Assembly (NCBI GenBank): GCA_964397995.1
Contig: CAYNLG010000002.1
Coordinates: 36,412 to 100,411 of the forward strand
Source of the DNA: CAYNLG01 sp964397995
GTDB taxonomy: Bacteria; Planctomycetota; Phycisphaerae; FEN-1346
Length of the DNA: 64,000 nt
Direction: 5' to 3'
The position numbers and the translations under genes were made by a program. Positions 15,807 through 23,563 of this stretch are shown here, piece by piece. The notes below the pieces were generated by a model that worked only from the letters and a program-made list of their open reading frames with translations, searched no databases and was not told where the DNA came from. Each line of letters begins with the position of its first letter. The stretch's first letter is position 1.

Positions 15807-16354
15807 CCTCCTCCCCCACCGGCGCCCGCCGCCGCCTGCCCCGCCAGCAACTGCCGCACCCGGTACCGCTCGTACATCGGCCGCAAGTGCCCCGCGCGGC
15901 TCACGCTGTACCGCCCCCGCGCGTACCGGTCGTAGATTTGCCGGAGAATCCAGATGCCGCGGTCCCCCTCCTCGCGCATCATGCGGCCACACGGGCACCC
16001 GCCCTTGGCGGCCGTCACCACCGGCACCGTCTCGGTCCCCGCCGACCCCTTCAGCACCTCCTCGACGCGGAGGTCGGACCGCGCGTAGGTCGTGCCCGCC
16101 AGGGGCGTGACCGGCCCCAGTGTCCCGACCACCACCAAGTCCGCCCATCGAAGGTATGTCGCCAGCGGCTCGTCCTCGAACGGTCTGGCCTCGCCCGCGC
16201 CGGCCGCCCCCCCGTTCGTCGGCGCCGGCGTCGCCCGGTCCGGCACCCGCACCGCCTCCGGCCCGCACGCCGGCACCACGAGGCCCGCCATCGCAACCGC
16301 CGCCGCCATCGCCATCGCCGCCCGGGCTATCACCGCCTTCGGCCCTCCCCGCAT
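15803..16354 (-). CDS. Lipoprotein of unknown function
   Basis: 183 residues with a signal ending in a lipobox-like VPAC. The mature part contains ADLVVVGTL followed by LRVEEVLKG, a pattern found in secreted proteins of no known function, then a CPCG pair and a charged region with Tyr/Arg repeats. The tail is Gly-rich. ATG 16354 follows GGGAGG. The stop overlaps the start of the beta-helix gene by four bases, so the two are translationally coupled and may work on the same target. Confidence 0.6.
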   Translation of the reverse strand: MRGGPKAVIARAAMAMAAAVAMAGLVVPACGPEAVRVPDRATPAPTNGGAAGAGEARPFEDEPLATYLRWADLVVVGTLGPVTPLAGTTYARSDLRVEEVLKGSAGTETVPVVTAAKGGCPCGRMMREEGDRGIWILRQIYDRYARGRYSVSRAGHLRPMYERYRVRQLLAGQAAAGAGGGGG

Positions 16355-16583
16355 CCCGCCTCCCTCACTTCGGCTCCCCGCCCGCAGTCTACGCCCCACC
16401 CCGCGCCCGTGCCAGTGCCCGCCGCCTTGCCGTCGCGTTCTCTATGGACTGCGGCGGCACCGACGCCGCTTTGGCTGTCGTGGCCTGACCCTTTTCGCCG
16501 TGTTGCCGGTCCCCGTTCTTCTGAAATCTCAAATCTTACATGTGCATGCGTCGCCTTCCGTTGCCATTGGCCCGCATCCCGGC

Positions 16584-17039
16584 TTACCGACGTTTCTGTC
16601 GAAAAAACGCCGTCAACACCTCCCCGCATGCTTCGGCCATCACCCCCCCCGTCACCTCCACACGATGGTTCAGGCGCGGCTCTTCCAGCAGCCGGAACAC
16701 CGACGCCACTGCCCCCGCCTTCGGGTCCGTCGCCCCGTACACCAGCCGGTCCACCCGCGCAAGCACCATCGCCCCGGCGCACATCGCGCACGGTTCCAGC
16801 GTCACGTAGAGCGTGCACCCGTGCAGCCGCCACGACCCCACCGCCTCGGCCGCCTGGGTGATGGCCAGCATCTCGGCGTGGGCCGTCGGGTCGCGCAGCA
16901 TCTCGCGCTGGTTGTGGGCCCGCGCGATCCGCCGCCCTTCGTGCACGATCACGCACCCGACGGGCACCTCGTCCGCGTCCAGGGCCTCGCGGGCCGCCCG
17001 CAGCGCCTCGCCCATCCACCGCGCATCGTCGTCGGCCAT
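16584..17039 (-). CDS. tadA: tRNA-specific adenosine-34 deaminase
   Basis: 151 residues. Zinc-dependent deaminase that turns A34 of tRNA-Arg(ACG) into inosine so it can read CGU, CGC and CGA. Zinc ligands and catalytic Glu are in TAHAEMLAI (HAE) and PCAMCAG (PCxxC); NQREMLRDPTAHAE and the C-terminal FFRQKRR are typical of TadA rather than of nucleoside deaminases. ATG 17039 is the only start giving the family N-terminus. It lies directly downstream of the tRNA-Arg(ACG) gene on the same strand. Confidence 0.93.
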   Translation of the reverse strand: MADDDARWMGEALRAAREALDADEVPVGCVIVHEGRRIARAHNQREMLRDPTAHAEMLAITQAAEAVGSWRLHGCTLYVTLEPCAMCAGAMVLARVDRLVYGATDPKAGAVASVFRLLEEPRLNHRVEVTGGVMAEACGEVLTAFFRQKRR

Positions 17040-17050
17040 CGGCTGCCCCC

Positions 17051-17082
17051 AAAAAGAACCGGCCCGCCGCGAAGCGGGCCGG
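17051..17082 (-). terminator. Intrinsic terminator after tRNA-Arg
   Basis: Reverse-strand stem CCGGCCCGC / GCGGGCCGG (9 bp, 6-nt loop) followed by TTCTTTTT. It sits between tRNA-Arg and the tadA ATG, so tadA would need read-through unless a promoter overlaps the tRNA. Confidence 0.8.
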
Positions 17083-17094
17083 AAGGTCGGCTGG

Positions 17095-17168
<74 letters not shown>

Positions 17169-17214
17169 GCGCCCGGCCCCCCGGCGGCACGCCGCCCCGG
17201 AGGCCAAGGGTCGA

Positions 17215-17243
17215 ATCATACGCCCCCGCCCTGCGCCTGTCAA
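17215..17243 (-). promoter_or_regulatory. Promoter of tRNA-Arg
   Basis: Reverse strand TTGACA (17238-17243), 17-bp spacer, TATGAT (17215-17220): near-consensus. Start expected near 17208, about 40 nt before the tRNA. Confidence 0.85.
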
Positions 17244-17712
17244 GGTGAAGGCGCGCCGCGCCGGCGCGCACCCAGTACCTGCGATCCACCACCTCGCCAT
17301 CTGTGATGACACGGCATACCCCAAGCCCACACAAACCTTGCTTGCGCGTCAACCCCCATCGCCGCACCCACCCCTACACCGCCCCCCCCGATGAGATACA
17401 GACGTGGCTATCCACAACTCTCCAGCACCCGCCACAAGCCGTCGCCTCCTCGCCACTCTCGCCTTCCCCGGGTGCCCTTCCCATCTCCCCCAGCCCCCCT
17501 CGTTTGCCCCGCTTCGCCGTTTTCTTACCCGCGTCGGGCGCCGGGGTGCGCCGAGGGCCGCGCCGCCACGGCCGCCGACAAAAAAAGACAGAAAGAGCCA
17601 AAAAAAAGATACAAACCGGCAAAACTAGGCCACAAAACCGCAAATCCGAGGCAAAAAGGCGCCAGAAACCGGTATAAAAAGTCGGGAAACGCCAAAACCA
17701 GGGCCCCGCACC

Positions 17713-17744
17713 GACACTATAGGCTATAAATGTTGCCTATAGTA
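17713..17744. repeat. Palindromic element, copy 1
   Basis: CGAC followed by ACTATAGGC, a 10-bp centre, and the exact reverse complement GCCTATAGT (17736-17744). The 13-mer CGACACTATAGGC recurs 54 bp to the right. Confidence 0.7.
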
Positions 17745-17766
17745 TCCGCCGAGGCGCCCCCGCGAA

Positions 17767-17798
17767 CGACACTATAGGCACCAAAGATTGCTTATACG
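17767..17798. repeat. Palindromic element, copy 2 (degenerate right arm)
   Basis: The same 13-mer CGACACTATAGGC (17767-17779), the same 10-bp centre length, and a right arm GCTTATACG with three changes from GCCTATAGT. Confidence 0.65.
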
Positions 17799-17872
17799 AT
17801 ATGCCGCGCCTGGCCGCCCACGCGGCCGGTGTCGCCGGCATTCCGCATACCGCATTCTGGAATCCGCAGAGG

Positions 17873-18949
17873 TTATAGATACCGGTCCATCCCCTGCTCT
17901 TTCAGCTTCGCCACCAGCTCCCGGACCCGCTCGGCGTTCTCCCGGGTCGTCACCAGCGTCGCGTCCGGCGTCGAGACGACAATCAGGTCCCGGACCCCCA
18001 ACGCCGTGACCAGATGGTCATCCGTCGAATAGAGGATATTCCCGCTCGCATCGGCCGTCAGCGTGGTCCCTTCGGCCACGTTGCCGTGGTCGTCCGCCGG
18101 CAGGTGGCTGCCCAGCACCCGCCACGTCCCGACGTCGTCCCACGCGAAATGTCCCTCCGTCACCCGCACCCGGTCGGCCTCCTCCAGGATGCCGTAATCG
18201 ACCGAAATGCGCGGCAAACGCGGGTACACGCGGGCCATGGCGGCCGCCATCCGGTCCGAGTCGAGGTCCTCCTCCAGCTCCGCCAGGCCCTCGTGCAGCT
18301 CCGGCTGGTGCCGCTCGACGGCGCCGAGAATGGCGTCGGTCCGCCAGTAGAAGATGCCACTGTTCCAGAAATAGTCACCCGAGTCAAAATAGGCTTCCGC
18401 GACCGCCAGGGCCGGTTTTTCGTGAAAACTCGACACCTCGTAAACGGCCTGCCCGTCGGCCTCGCCCACGGCGGCGCCCCGCAGAATGTACCCGTAGCCC
18501 GTGGCCGGAAACGTCGGCCGGATGCCGATGGTATAGAGCGGCGCGGGGTCCCGCTCCACGCACGCGTCGGCATGCGTCAGGCACTCGCGCAGGGCCTCGG
18601 CCGGGTGGATGATGTGGTCCGAGGGCAGCACGGCCATGGTCTGCTGGCCGGCCCGTTTCTCGATAATCTTGGCCGCCAGACCCACGCAGGGCAGCGTATC
18701 GCGGATCCGCGGCTCGACGACGAAGTTCTCCTCCGGCAGGTCCGCCAGCAGCCGCCGCGCCACGTCCTGGTGCTTGTGGTTGATCAGGACGAGCACCCGC
18801 TCCAGGGGCACCAGGCCCTCCAGGCGGGCAAGCGTCTGCGTGATCAGCGGCTCGCTGCCGAGGATCGACAGGAACGGTTTCGGGGCTCCCTGGCGGCTGA
18901 TGGGCCAGAAACGGGTGCCCTCGCCGCCGGCCATAATGACTGCCCACAT
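17873..18949 (-). CDS. manC: Mannose-1-phosphate guanylyltransferase
   Basis: 358 residues, the length of the short (GMP-only) form. Makes GDP-mannose from GTP and mannose-1-phosphate for surface polysaccharides. Marks: nucleotide-binding loop VIMAGGEGTRFWPIS, then PKPFLSILG, VLPSDHII, FHEKP, NSGIFYWR and FAWDDVGTW. No fused isomerase domain. ATG 18949 has GAGGA eight bases upstream; promoter at 19012-19040. It is separate from the nucleotide-sugar genes at 47-51 kb but would feed the same kind of glycan assembly. Confidence 0.93.
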   Translation of the reverse strand: MWAVIMAGGEGTRFWPISRQGAPKPFLSILGSEPLITQTLARLEGLVPLERVLVLINHKHQDVARRLLADLPEENFVVEPRIRDTLPCVGLAAKIIEKRAGQQTMAVLPSDHIIHPAEALRECLTHADACVERDPAPLYTIGIRPTFPATGYGYILRGAAVGEADGQAVYEVSSFHEKPALAVAEAYFDSGDYFWNSGIFYWRTDAILGAVERHQPELHEGLAELEEDLDSDRMAAAMARVYPRLPRISVDYGILEEADRVRVTEGHFAWDDVGTWRVLGSHLPADDHGNVAEGTTLTADASGNILYSTDDHLVTALGVRDLIVVSTPDATLVTTRENAERVRELVAKLKEQGMDRYL

Positions 18950-19011
18950 GGCGATGTCCTCGCGTTCGGGTGCGTCTCGGCCGGGCGGCCGAAAGAAACC
19001 TCTCACCCCCT

Positions 19012-19040
19012 CGTATAGGGCCCTGCACGGCCCGGGTCAA
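19012..19040 (-). promoter_or_regulatory. Promoter of manC
   Basis: Reverse strand TTGACC (19035-19040), 17-bp spacer, TATACG (19012-19017). Divergent from the regulator promoter at 19078-19106, with 37 bp between the two elements. Confidence 0.7.
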
Positions 19041-19077
19041 CGGTTTTCCAAGGTTCCCCGCCACGCGGCCGCGCGGC

Positions 19078-19106
19078 TTGAAGGCCGGCTCCCCGGCTGG
19101 TACACT
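19078..19106 (+). promoter_or_regulatory. Promoter of the NtrC-type regulator gene
   Basis: TTGAAG (19078-19083), 17-bp spacer, TACACT (19101-19106); start expected near 19113. Confidence 0.7.
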
Positions 19107-19156
19107 GATGCCGCGCGGCAGCGGCCGCCCCGGCCGCCGCGCCGAAGGAGACCCGC

Positions 19157-20584
19157 GTGCAACCGATGGTGCTCATCATCGAGGACGAGGAATCGGTCCG
19201 GACGGCGCTGGCCAGCCGCCTCGCGCAGCACGGGTACGCCGTCCAGGCGGCCACCACCGCCCGGGAGGGCGTCGCGGCGCTGGCCGAGACCCCGGCGGAC
19301 CTGGTGCTCCTGGACTACCGCCTGCCCGACGCCGACGGCCTGGCGGTGCTGGAGCGGATCCGGACGGACTGGCCCGACCTGCCGACCGTGATGATGACGG
19401 CGTTTACGAATGTGAACGTGGCCATCAAGGCGATGCGGCTGGGGGCGTACGACTACGTCTCGAAGCCCTTCAGCCTCGACGAGATGATGGTCGTCGTCGA
19501 TAAAGCTTTGGAGGCCCAGCGGTTACGTTCGGAGGTCGAGCGGCTGCGCGTCCGCCAGCAGGAGGCCTTCACGTTCGACCACATCGTCGCGCGCAGCCCC
19601 AAGATGCTGGAGATTCTGCGCCTGCTGCGGAACCTCGCCGAGAAGGAGGCCCGCACCATCCTCCTCCAGGGCGAGAGCGGCACGGGCAAGGACCTGGCCG
19701 CCAAGGTGGTCCATTACGCCAGCCCCCGGGCCGACCGGCCGTTCATGAACATCACCTGCACGGCCCTGCCGGAGGCGCTGTTGGAGAGCGAGCTCTTCGG
19801 CCACGAGAAAGGGGCGTTCACGGACGCCCGGAAGCAGAAAGACGGCCTGTTCGCCCTCGCCGACGGAGGGACGATCTTCCTCGACGAGATCGGCGACATG
19901 CCGGGCCTGCTGCAGGCCAAACTGCTCCGGTTCCTGGAGGAAAAGGCCTTTCGCCGCGTCGGCGGAACCGTGGATATCCGCGTGGACGTGCGGATTATCG
20001 CGGCCACGAACAAGGACCTGCGGGGCCTGGTCGAGCGGGGCGAGTTCCGCGAAGACCTCTTCTATCGGCTGAACATCTTCCCGATCACCCTGCCGCCCCT
20101 GCGGGACCGCCCCGAAGACGTCCCCCTGCTGGCCGAGCACTTCGTCGGGGAGTTCAACCGGGAGTTCCGCAAGCGCGTGACGGGCATCGAGCCGGCGGCC
20201 CTCGAGATCATGGAGGCGTACGACTGGCCCGGCAACATCCGCGAGATGCGAAACCTCGTGGAACGGTCGATGCTGCTGGCGTCCGACGGCATATTGACGG
20301 TGGCCGATCTTCCCGCGGAACTGACCCAGGCGGCCGCCGCGCAGGCGCCGACCGCACCGGGCCCGGCCAAGTCGGCGGCCCGGACGCTGGCCCTCGACCG
20401 CGGCCCGGTGGACCTCAAGGCCGTGGAACGCGAGCTCGTGGCCGAGGCCCTCGTCAAGGCCGGCGGGAACCAGTCCAAGGCCGCGCGGCTCCTGAACATG
20501 AGCCGTGACCAGCTCCGCTACCGGATCCGCAAGTACGGCCTGAACCCCGACGGGTCGGACGCGGCCCCGGGAGGCAACGCATGA
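19157..20584 (+). CDS. NtrC-family sigma-54-dependent response regulator
   Basis: 475 residues in three domains. Receiver (1-120) with acidic pocket IIEDEES, phospho-acceptor Asp53 in VLLDYRLP, and Lys in VSKPF. AAA+ domain (about 140-380) with Walker A GESGTGKD, Walker B TIFLDEIGD, and YDWPGNIREMRNL. Fis-type helix-turn-helix (NQSKAARLLNMSRDQLRYRI) at the C-terminus. The sigma-54 contact loop reads GAFTDA instead of GAFTGA, a variant I recall from other receiver-linked activators. The GTG start follows AAGGAG at six bases; ATG 19166 is an alternative. No sensor kinase is adjacent. It is translationally coupled to the following hydrolase gene. Confidence 0.9.
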   Translation: MQPMVLIIEDEESVRTALASRLAQHGYAVQAATTAREGVAALAETPADLVLLDYRLPDADGLAVLERIRTDWPDLPTVMMTAFTNVNVAIKAMRLGAYDYVSKPFSLDEMMVVVDKALEAQRLRSEVERLRVRQQEAFTFDHIVARSPKMLEILRLLRNLAEKEARTILLQGESGTGKDLAAKVVHYASPRADRPFMNITCTALPEALLESELFGHEKGAFTDARKQKDGLFALADGGTIFLDEIGDMPGLLQAKLLRFLEEKAFRRVGGTVDIRVDVRIIAATNKDLRGLVERGEFREDLFYRLNIFPITLPPLRDRPEDVPLLAEHFVGEFNREFRKRVTGIEPAALEIMEAYDWPGNIREMRNLVERSMLLASDGILTVADLPAELTQAAAAQAPTAPGPAKSAARTLALDRGPVDLKAVERELVAEALVKAGGNQSKAARLLNMSRDQLRYRIRKYGLNPDGSDAAPGGNA

Positions 20585-21114
20585 CGCCCGACACCACGGT
20601 CCTGGTGCTTGTGGACCTGCAGGAGAAGCTTGTGCGGGCAATGCACCAGCCCGAGGCGCTGCTCCGGGCGGCCGAAATCCTCGTCCGCGGCGCCGGGGTG
20701 CTGGGCGTACCCGTGCTCGTGACGGAACAGAACCCGGACGGCCTCGGGCCAACCGTGGCGCCAGTCGCGGACGCCCTCCCGCCCGAGCGGATCGCCAAGC
20801 GCAGCTTCAGCGCCTGCGGCGAAGCGGCCTTCCGCACGGCCCTGGAGGCGGTTGGGGGGCAAACCGTGCTCCTGGCGGGCGTCGAGACCCACGTCTGCAT
20901 CTACCAGACCGCCCGGGACCTGGCGGCGGACGGATACGCGGTGGAGGTGGTAGCCGACGCCGTGTCGTCGCGCACGCCGGGGAACAAGGCCATCGGCCTG
21001 GAGAAGGCCCGCGCCGCGGGCGCCGGGGCGACGAGTGTTGAGACGGCCCTCTTCGAACTCCTGGGCGCGGCTGATGGGGACCGTTTCAAGGCGTTGCTGC
21101 GGCTGGTGAAGTAG
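20581..21114 (+). CDS. Isochorismatase-family cysteine hydrolase
   Basis: 177 residues of Rossmann-like fold. The catalytic triad of the family is visible: Asp12 in LVDLQEK, Lys in the IAKRSFSAC region, and Cys in GVETHVCIYQTA. This resembles the YcaC/nicotinamidase-like branch, often amide hydrolases of unknown substrate. It overlaps the regulator stop by ATGA, so it is expressed with it; the regulator may therefore control, or be linked to, metabolism of a small amide. Substrate unknown. Confidence 0.8.
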   Translation: MTPDTTVLVLVDLQEKLVRAMHQPEALLRAAEILVRGAGVLGVPVLVTEQNPDGLGPTVAPVADALPPERIAKRSFSACGEAAFRTALEAVGGQTVLLAGVETHVCIYQTARDLAADGYAVEVVADAVSSRTPGNKAIGLEKARAAGAGATSVETALFELLGAADGDRFKALLRLVK

Positions 21115-21209
21115 GGCCCCGGGCGGATCGGGAAGCGCAGGCGTCGCGGGTGCCGTTCGACGTTTCACAGCCCCCTGGCCCGCTCGGGGGCCGATTCGGC
21201 GCTTTTCGG

Positions 21210-21238
21210 TTGACGCCCTTTGCGGGGGCCTCTAGAAT
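21210..21238 (+). promoter_or_regulatory. Promoter of acs
   Basis: TTGACG (21210-21215), 17-bp spacer, TAGAAT (21233-21238). The leader to the ATG at 21467 is long (about 220 nt); no clear hairpin with T tract is seen in it. Confidence 0.75.
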
Positions 21239-21466
21239 CCGCCCCGGCGCCAAGACAGTCGGCGCCGCCGGGCTCTGCCGCATCGGTGGCACCCCGGAAC
21301 GTCGTACTTCCACGGTAAGGGAACGCCGCGCGGAGGCCGGTCCACGCCCGGTTGCCGCGTGCGGGCTCCCATCCCGCCCGGACCGGCTGCCGCACGCCGT
21401 ACCGGGTGAGGCGGGGGCCTTTCCGGGCGGCGTTCGGATCCGAACACGAAAGGAGCAGGCAGGACG

Positions 21467-23464
21467 ATGGCGAACGAGAAAGGCATGGAATCCCTGATGT
21501 CGGAAAAGCGGACCTTCCCGCCGCCTGGCGACCTCCAGGCCGGAGCCCACATCAAGTCGATGGACGAGTACCAGGCGCTGTACGACCGGTCGGTCAACGA
21601 CCCGGAGGGCTTCTGGCTGGAGCAGGCCAAAGAGCTGGTGACGTGGGAGAAAGAACCCACGAAGGCCCGCCAGTACACGTGGGACACCAATGGCCGCACC
21701 ATCGAGCACACGTGGTTCGCCGACGGCCAGCTCAACATCAGCACGAACTGCCTGGACCGGCACCTCGGCACGCCGCGCGAGAACAAGGTCGCGCTGATCT
21801 GGCAGGGCGACGAGCCGGCCGAGGACTCGAAGATCACGTTCAAGGAGCTGCACGCCGAGGTGTGCAAGTTCGCGAACGCGCTGAAGGGCCTGGGCATCAA
21901 GAAGGGCGACCGGGTCTGCATCTACCTGGGCATGGTGCCGGAGCTGCCGGTGGTGATGCTGGCGTGCGCCCGCATCGGGGCGATCCACTCGGTGGTGTTC
22001 GGGGGCTTTTCGAGCGACGCCCTCCGCGACCGGATCAACGACTCCGATTGCCGCGTCCTGATCACGGCCAACGTCTCGCGCCGGGCCGGCAAGAGCATCC
22101 CGCTGAAGGCCATTGCCGACGAGGCGCTCGCCTCGACGCCGACGATCGAGAACGTCGTGGTCGTGAAGCGCAATGACGACGGCTGCGAGATGATGGCCGA
22201 CCGCGACCACTGGTACCACGAGCTGATGGCGGACGCGTCGGCGGAGTGTCCGGCCGAGGTGATGGACGCCGAGGACCCCCTCTATATCCTCTACACGTCC
22301 GGTTCGACGGGCAAGCCGAAGGGCGTCGTGCACACGACGGCCGGGTACCTGGTATGGATCACGCTGACGCACAAGCTGGTCTTCGACATCAAGGAAGAGG
22401 ACGTCTACTTCTGCGCGGCCGACATCGGGTGGGTGACGGGCCACAGCTACATCGTCTACGGTCCGCTGGCCAACGGCACGACGAGCGTGATGTTCGAGTC
22501 GACGCCGCTCTACCCGGACGCGGGCCGCTACTGGGCGGTCATCGACAAGTTCAAGGTGACCCAGTTCTACACCGCGCCGACCGCCATCCGGGCGCTGATT
22601 CGCCAGGGCGACGAATGGCCGCACAAGTACGACCTCTCGAGCCTGCGGATCCTCGGGTCGGTCGGCGAGCCGATCAACCCCGAGGCGTGGATGTGGTACT
22701 ACAAACACGTCGGCCGCGAGACGTGCCCGATCGTGGACACGTGGTGGCAGACGGAGACGGGCGGCTTCATGATTACGCCCCTGCCCGGCGCGATGACCCT
22801 GAAGCCGGGGTCGGCCAGCCGGCCGTTCTTCGGCGTCGAGCCGGTGCTGCTGCGCGAGGACGGGTCGGAATGCGACCCGAACGAGGGCGGCAAGCTCTGC
22901 ATCAAGAAGCCGTGGCCGGGGATGCTGCGGACCACGTGGGGCGACCACGACCGCTTCATCGACACGTACTTCACGATGTACGCCGACCTCTACTTCACCG
23001 GCGACGGCTGCCGCATCGACGACGACGGTGATTACTGGCTCATGGGCCGCATCGACGACGTCGTCAACGTTTCGGGGCACCGGATCGGGACGGCCGAGGT
23101 CGAGAGCGCCTTGGTGTCGCACGAGGCGGTGGCGGAGGCGGCCGTGGCCCCGATGCCGCACGAGATCAAGGGCCAGGGCCTGTACGCCTACGTGACGCTG
23201 GTGGACGGGCAGGACGAGAGCGAGGAGCTGAAGAAGGCCCTCGTGCAGCACGTGCGGAAGGAGATCGGCCCGATCGCGACGCCGGACGTGGTGCAGTTCG
23301 CCCCGTCGCTGCCGAAGACGCGGTCCGGCAAGATCATGCGCCGCATCCTGCGGAAGATCGCCGAGGGCGTGACGGACAAGTCGACCCTGGGCGACACCTC
23401 GACGCTGGCCGATCCGAGCATCGTCGACCACCTCATTGAGAATCGGCCGCAGCCGAAGCAGTAA
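21467..23464 (+). CDS. acs: Acetyl-CoA synthetase (AMP-forming)
   Basis: 665 residues, the usual length. Activates acetate to acetyl-CoA through acetyl-AMP. Adenylation motifs: YTSGSTGKPKGVVHT, the acetate-pocket region TWWQTETGG, YFTGDGCRID, and the acetylatable lysine motif PKTRSGKIMRR near the C-terminus, which in other bacteria is switched off by acetylation. ATG 21467 has AAAGGAG and a closer AGGA upstream; a second Met at residue 11 is possible. A terminator follows. The next gene is an OFA-type carrier, which suggests uptake plus activation of a monocarboxylate. Confidence 0.95.
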   Translation: MANEKGMESLMSEKRTFPPPGDLQAGAHIKSMDEYQALYDRSVNDPEGFWLEQAKELVTWEKEPTKARQYTWDTNGRTIEHTWFADGQLNISTNCLDRHLGTPRENKVALIWQGDEPAEDSKITFKELHAEVCKFANALKGLGIKKGDRVCIYLGMVPELPVVMLACARIGAIHSVVFGGFSSDALRDRINDSDCRVLITANVSRRAGKSIPLKAIADEALASTPTIENVVVVKRNDDGCEMMADRDHWYHELMADASAECPAEVMDAEDPLYILYTSGSTGKPKGVVHTTAGYLVWITLTHKLVFDIKEEDVYFCAADIGWVTGHSYIVYGPLANGTTSVMFESTPLYPDAGRYWAVIDKFKVTQFYTAPTAIRALIRQGDEWPHKYDLSSLRILGSVGEPINPEAWMWYYKHVGRETCPIVDTWWQTETGGFMITPLPGAMTLKPGSASRPFFGVEPVLLREDGSECDPNEGGKLCIKKPWPGMLRTTWGDHDRFIDTYFTMYADLYFTGDGCRIDDDGDYWLMGRIDDVVNVSGHRIGTAEVESALVSHEAVAEAAVAPMPHEIKGQGLYAYVTLVDGQDESEELKKALVQHVRKEIGPIATPDVVQFAPSLPKTRSGKIMRRILRKIAEGVTDKSTLGDTSTLADPSIVDHLIENRPQPKQ

Positions 23465-23484
23465 GCAGCCAATCGTCAAGCGCG

Positions 23485-23521
23485 GCGCGGCAGGCCCCGT
23501 GGTCTGCCGCGCTGGCGTTTT
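23485..23521 (+). terminator. Terminator after acs
   Basis: Perfect 9-bp stem GCGCGGCAG / CTGCCGCGC with a 10-nt loop, then TGGCGTTTT (T run 23518-23521). Confidence 0.65.
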
Positions 23522-23563
23522 GCCCGTTCCCCTATCGTGCGACGTCGCGCAAGGAGGCCGTCG

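Larger units (their letters stand above)
17244..17872. other. Noncoding island with phased A-tracts and paired palindromes
   Basis: About 630 bp without a convincing gene on either strand, between manC and tRNA-Arg. From about 17579 to 17697 it is A-rich on the top strand, with twelve A-tracts spaced close to one helical turn; this predicts intrinsically curved DNA. Just beyond (17713-17798) lie two copies of a palindrome. The left part (17300-17570) is C-rich with low complexity. Candidate open frames here are Pro/Arg/Lys-rich and lack Shine-Dalgarno sequences. Confidence 0.6.

Noticed and set aside
17409..17419. CTATCCACA, one base from the DnaA box TTATCCACA
   Set aside because: A single near-match; no cluster of boxes, no dnaA, dnaN or gidA nearby, so not evidence for an origin.
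17374..17643. Reverse-strand open frame beginning MRFCGLVLPVCIFFLALSVFF, like a signal peptide
   Set aside because: The hydrophobic start is what a T-rich strand of the A-tract region gives by chance; no Shine-Dalgarno, and the rest is Arg/Gly low complexity.
17303..17677. Forward open frame of 124 codons in the noncoding island
   Set aside because: Pro/Arg/Lys-rich low complexity, no ribosome-binding site, no recognisable domain.
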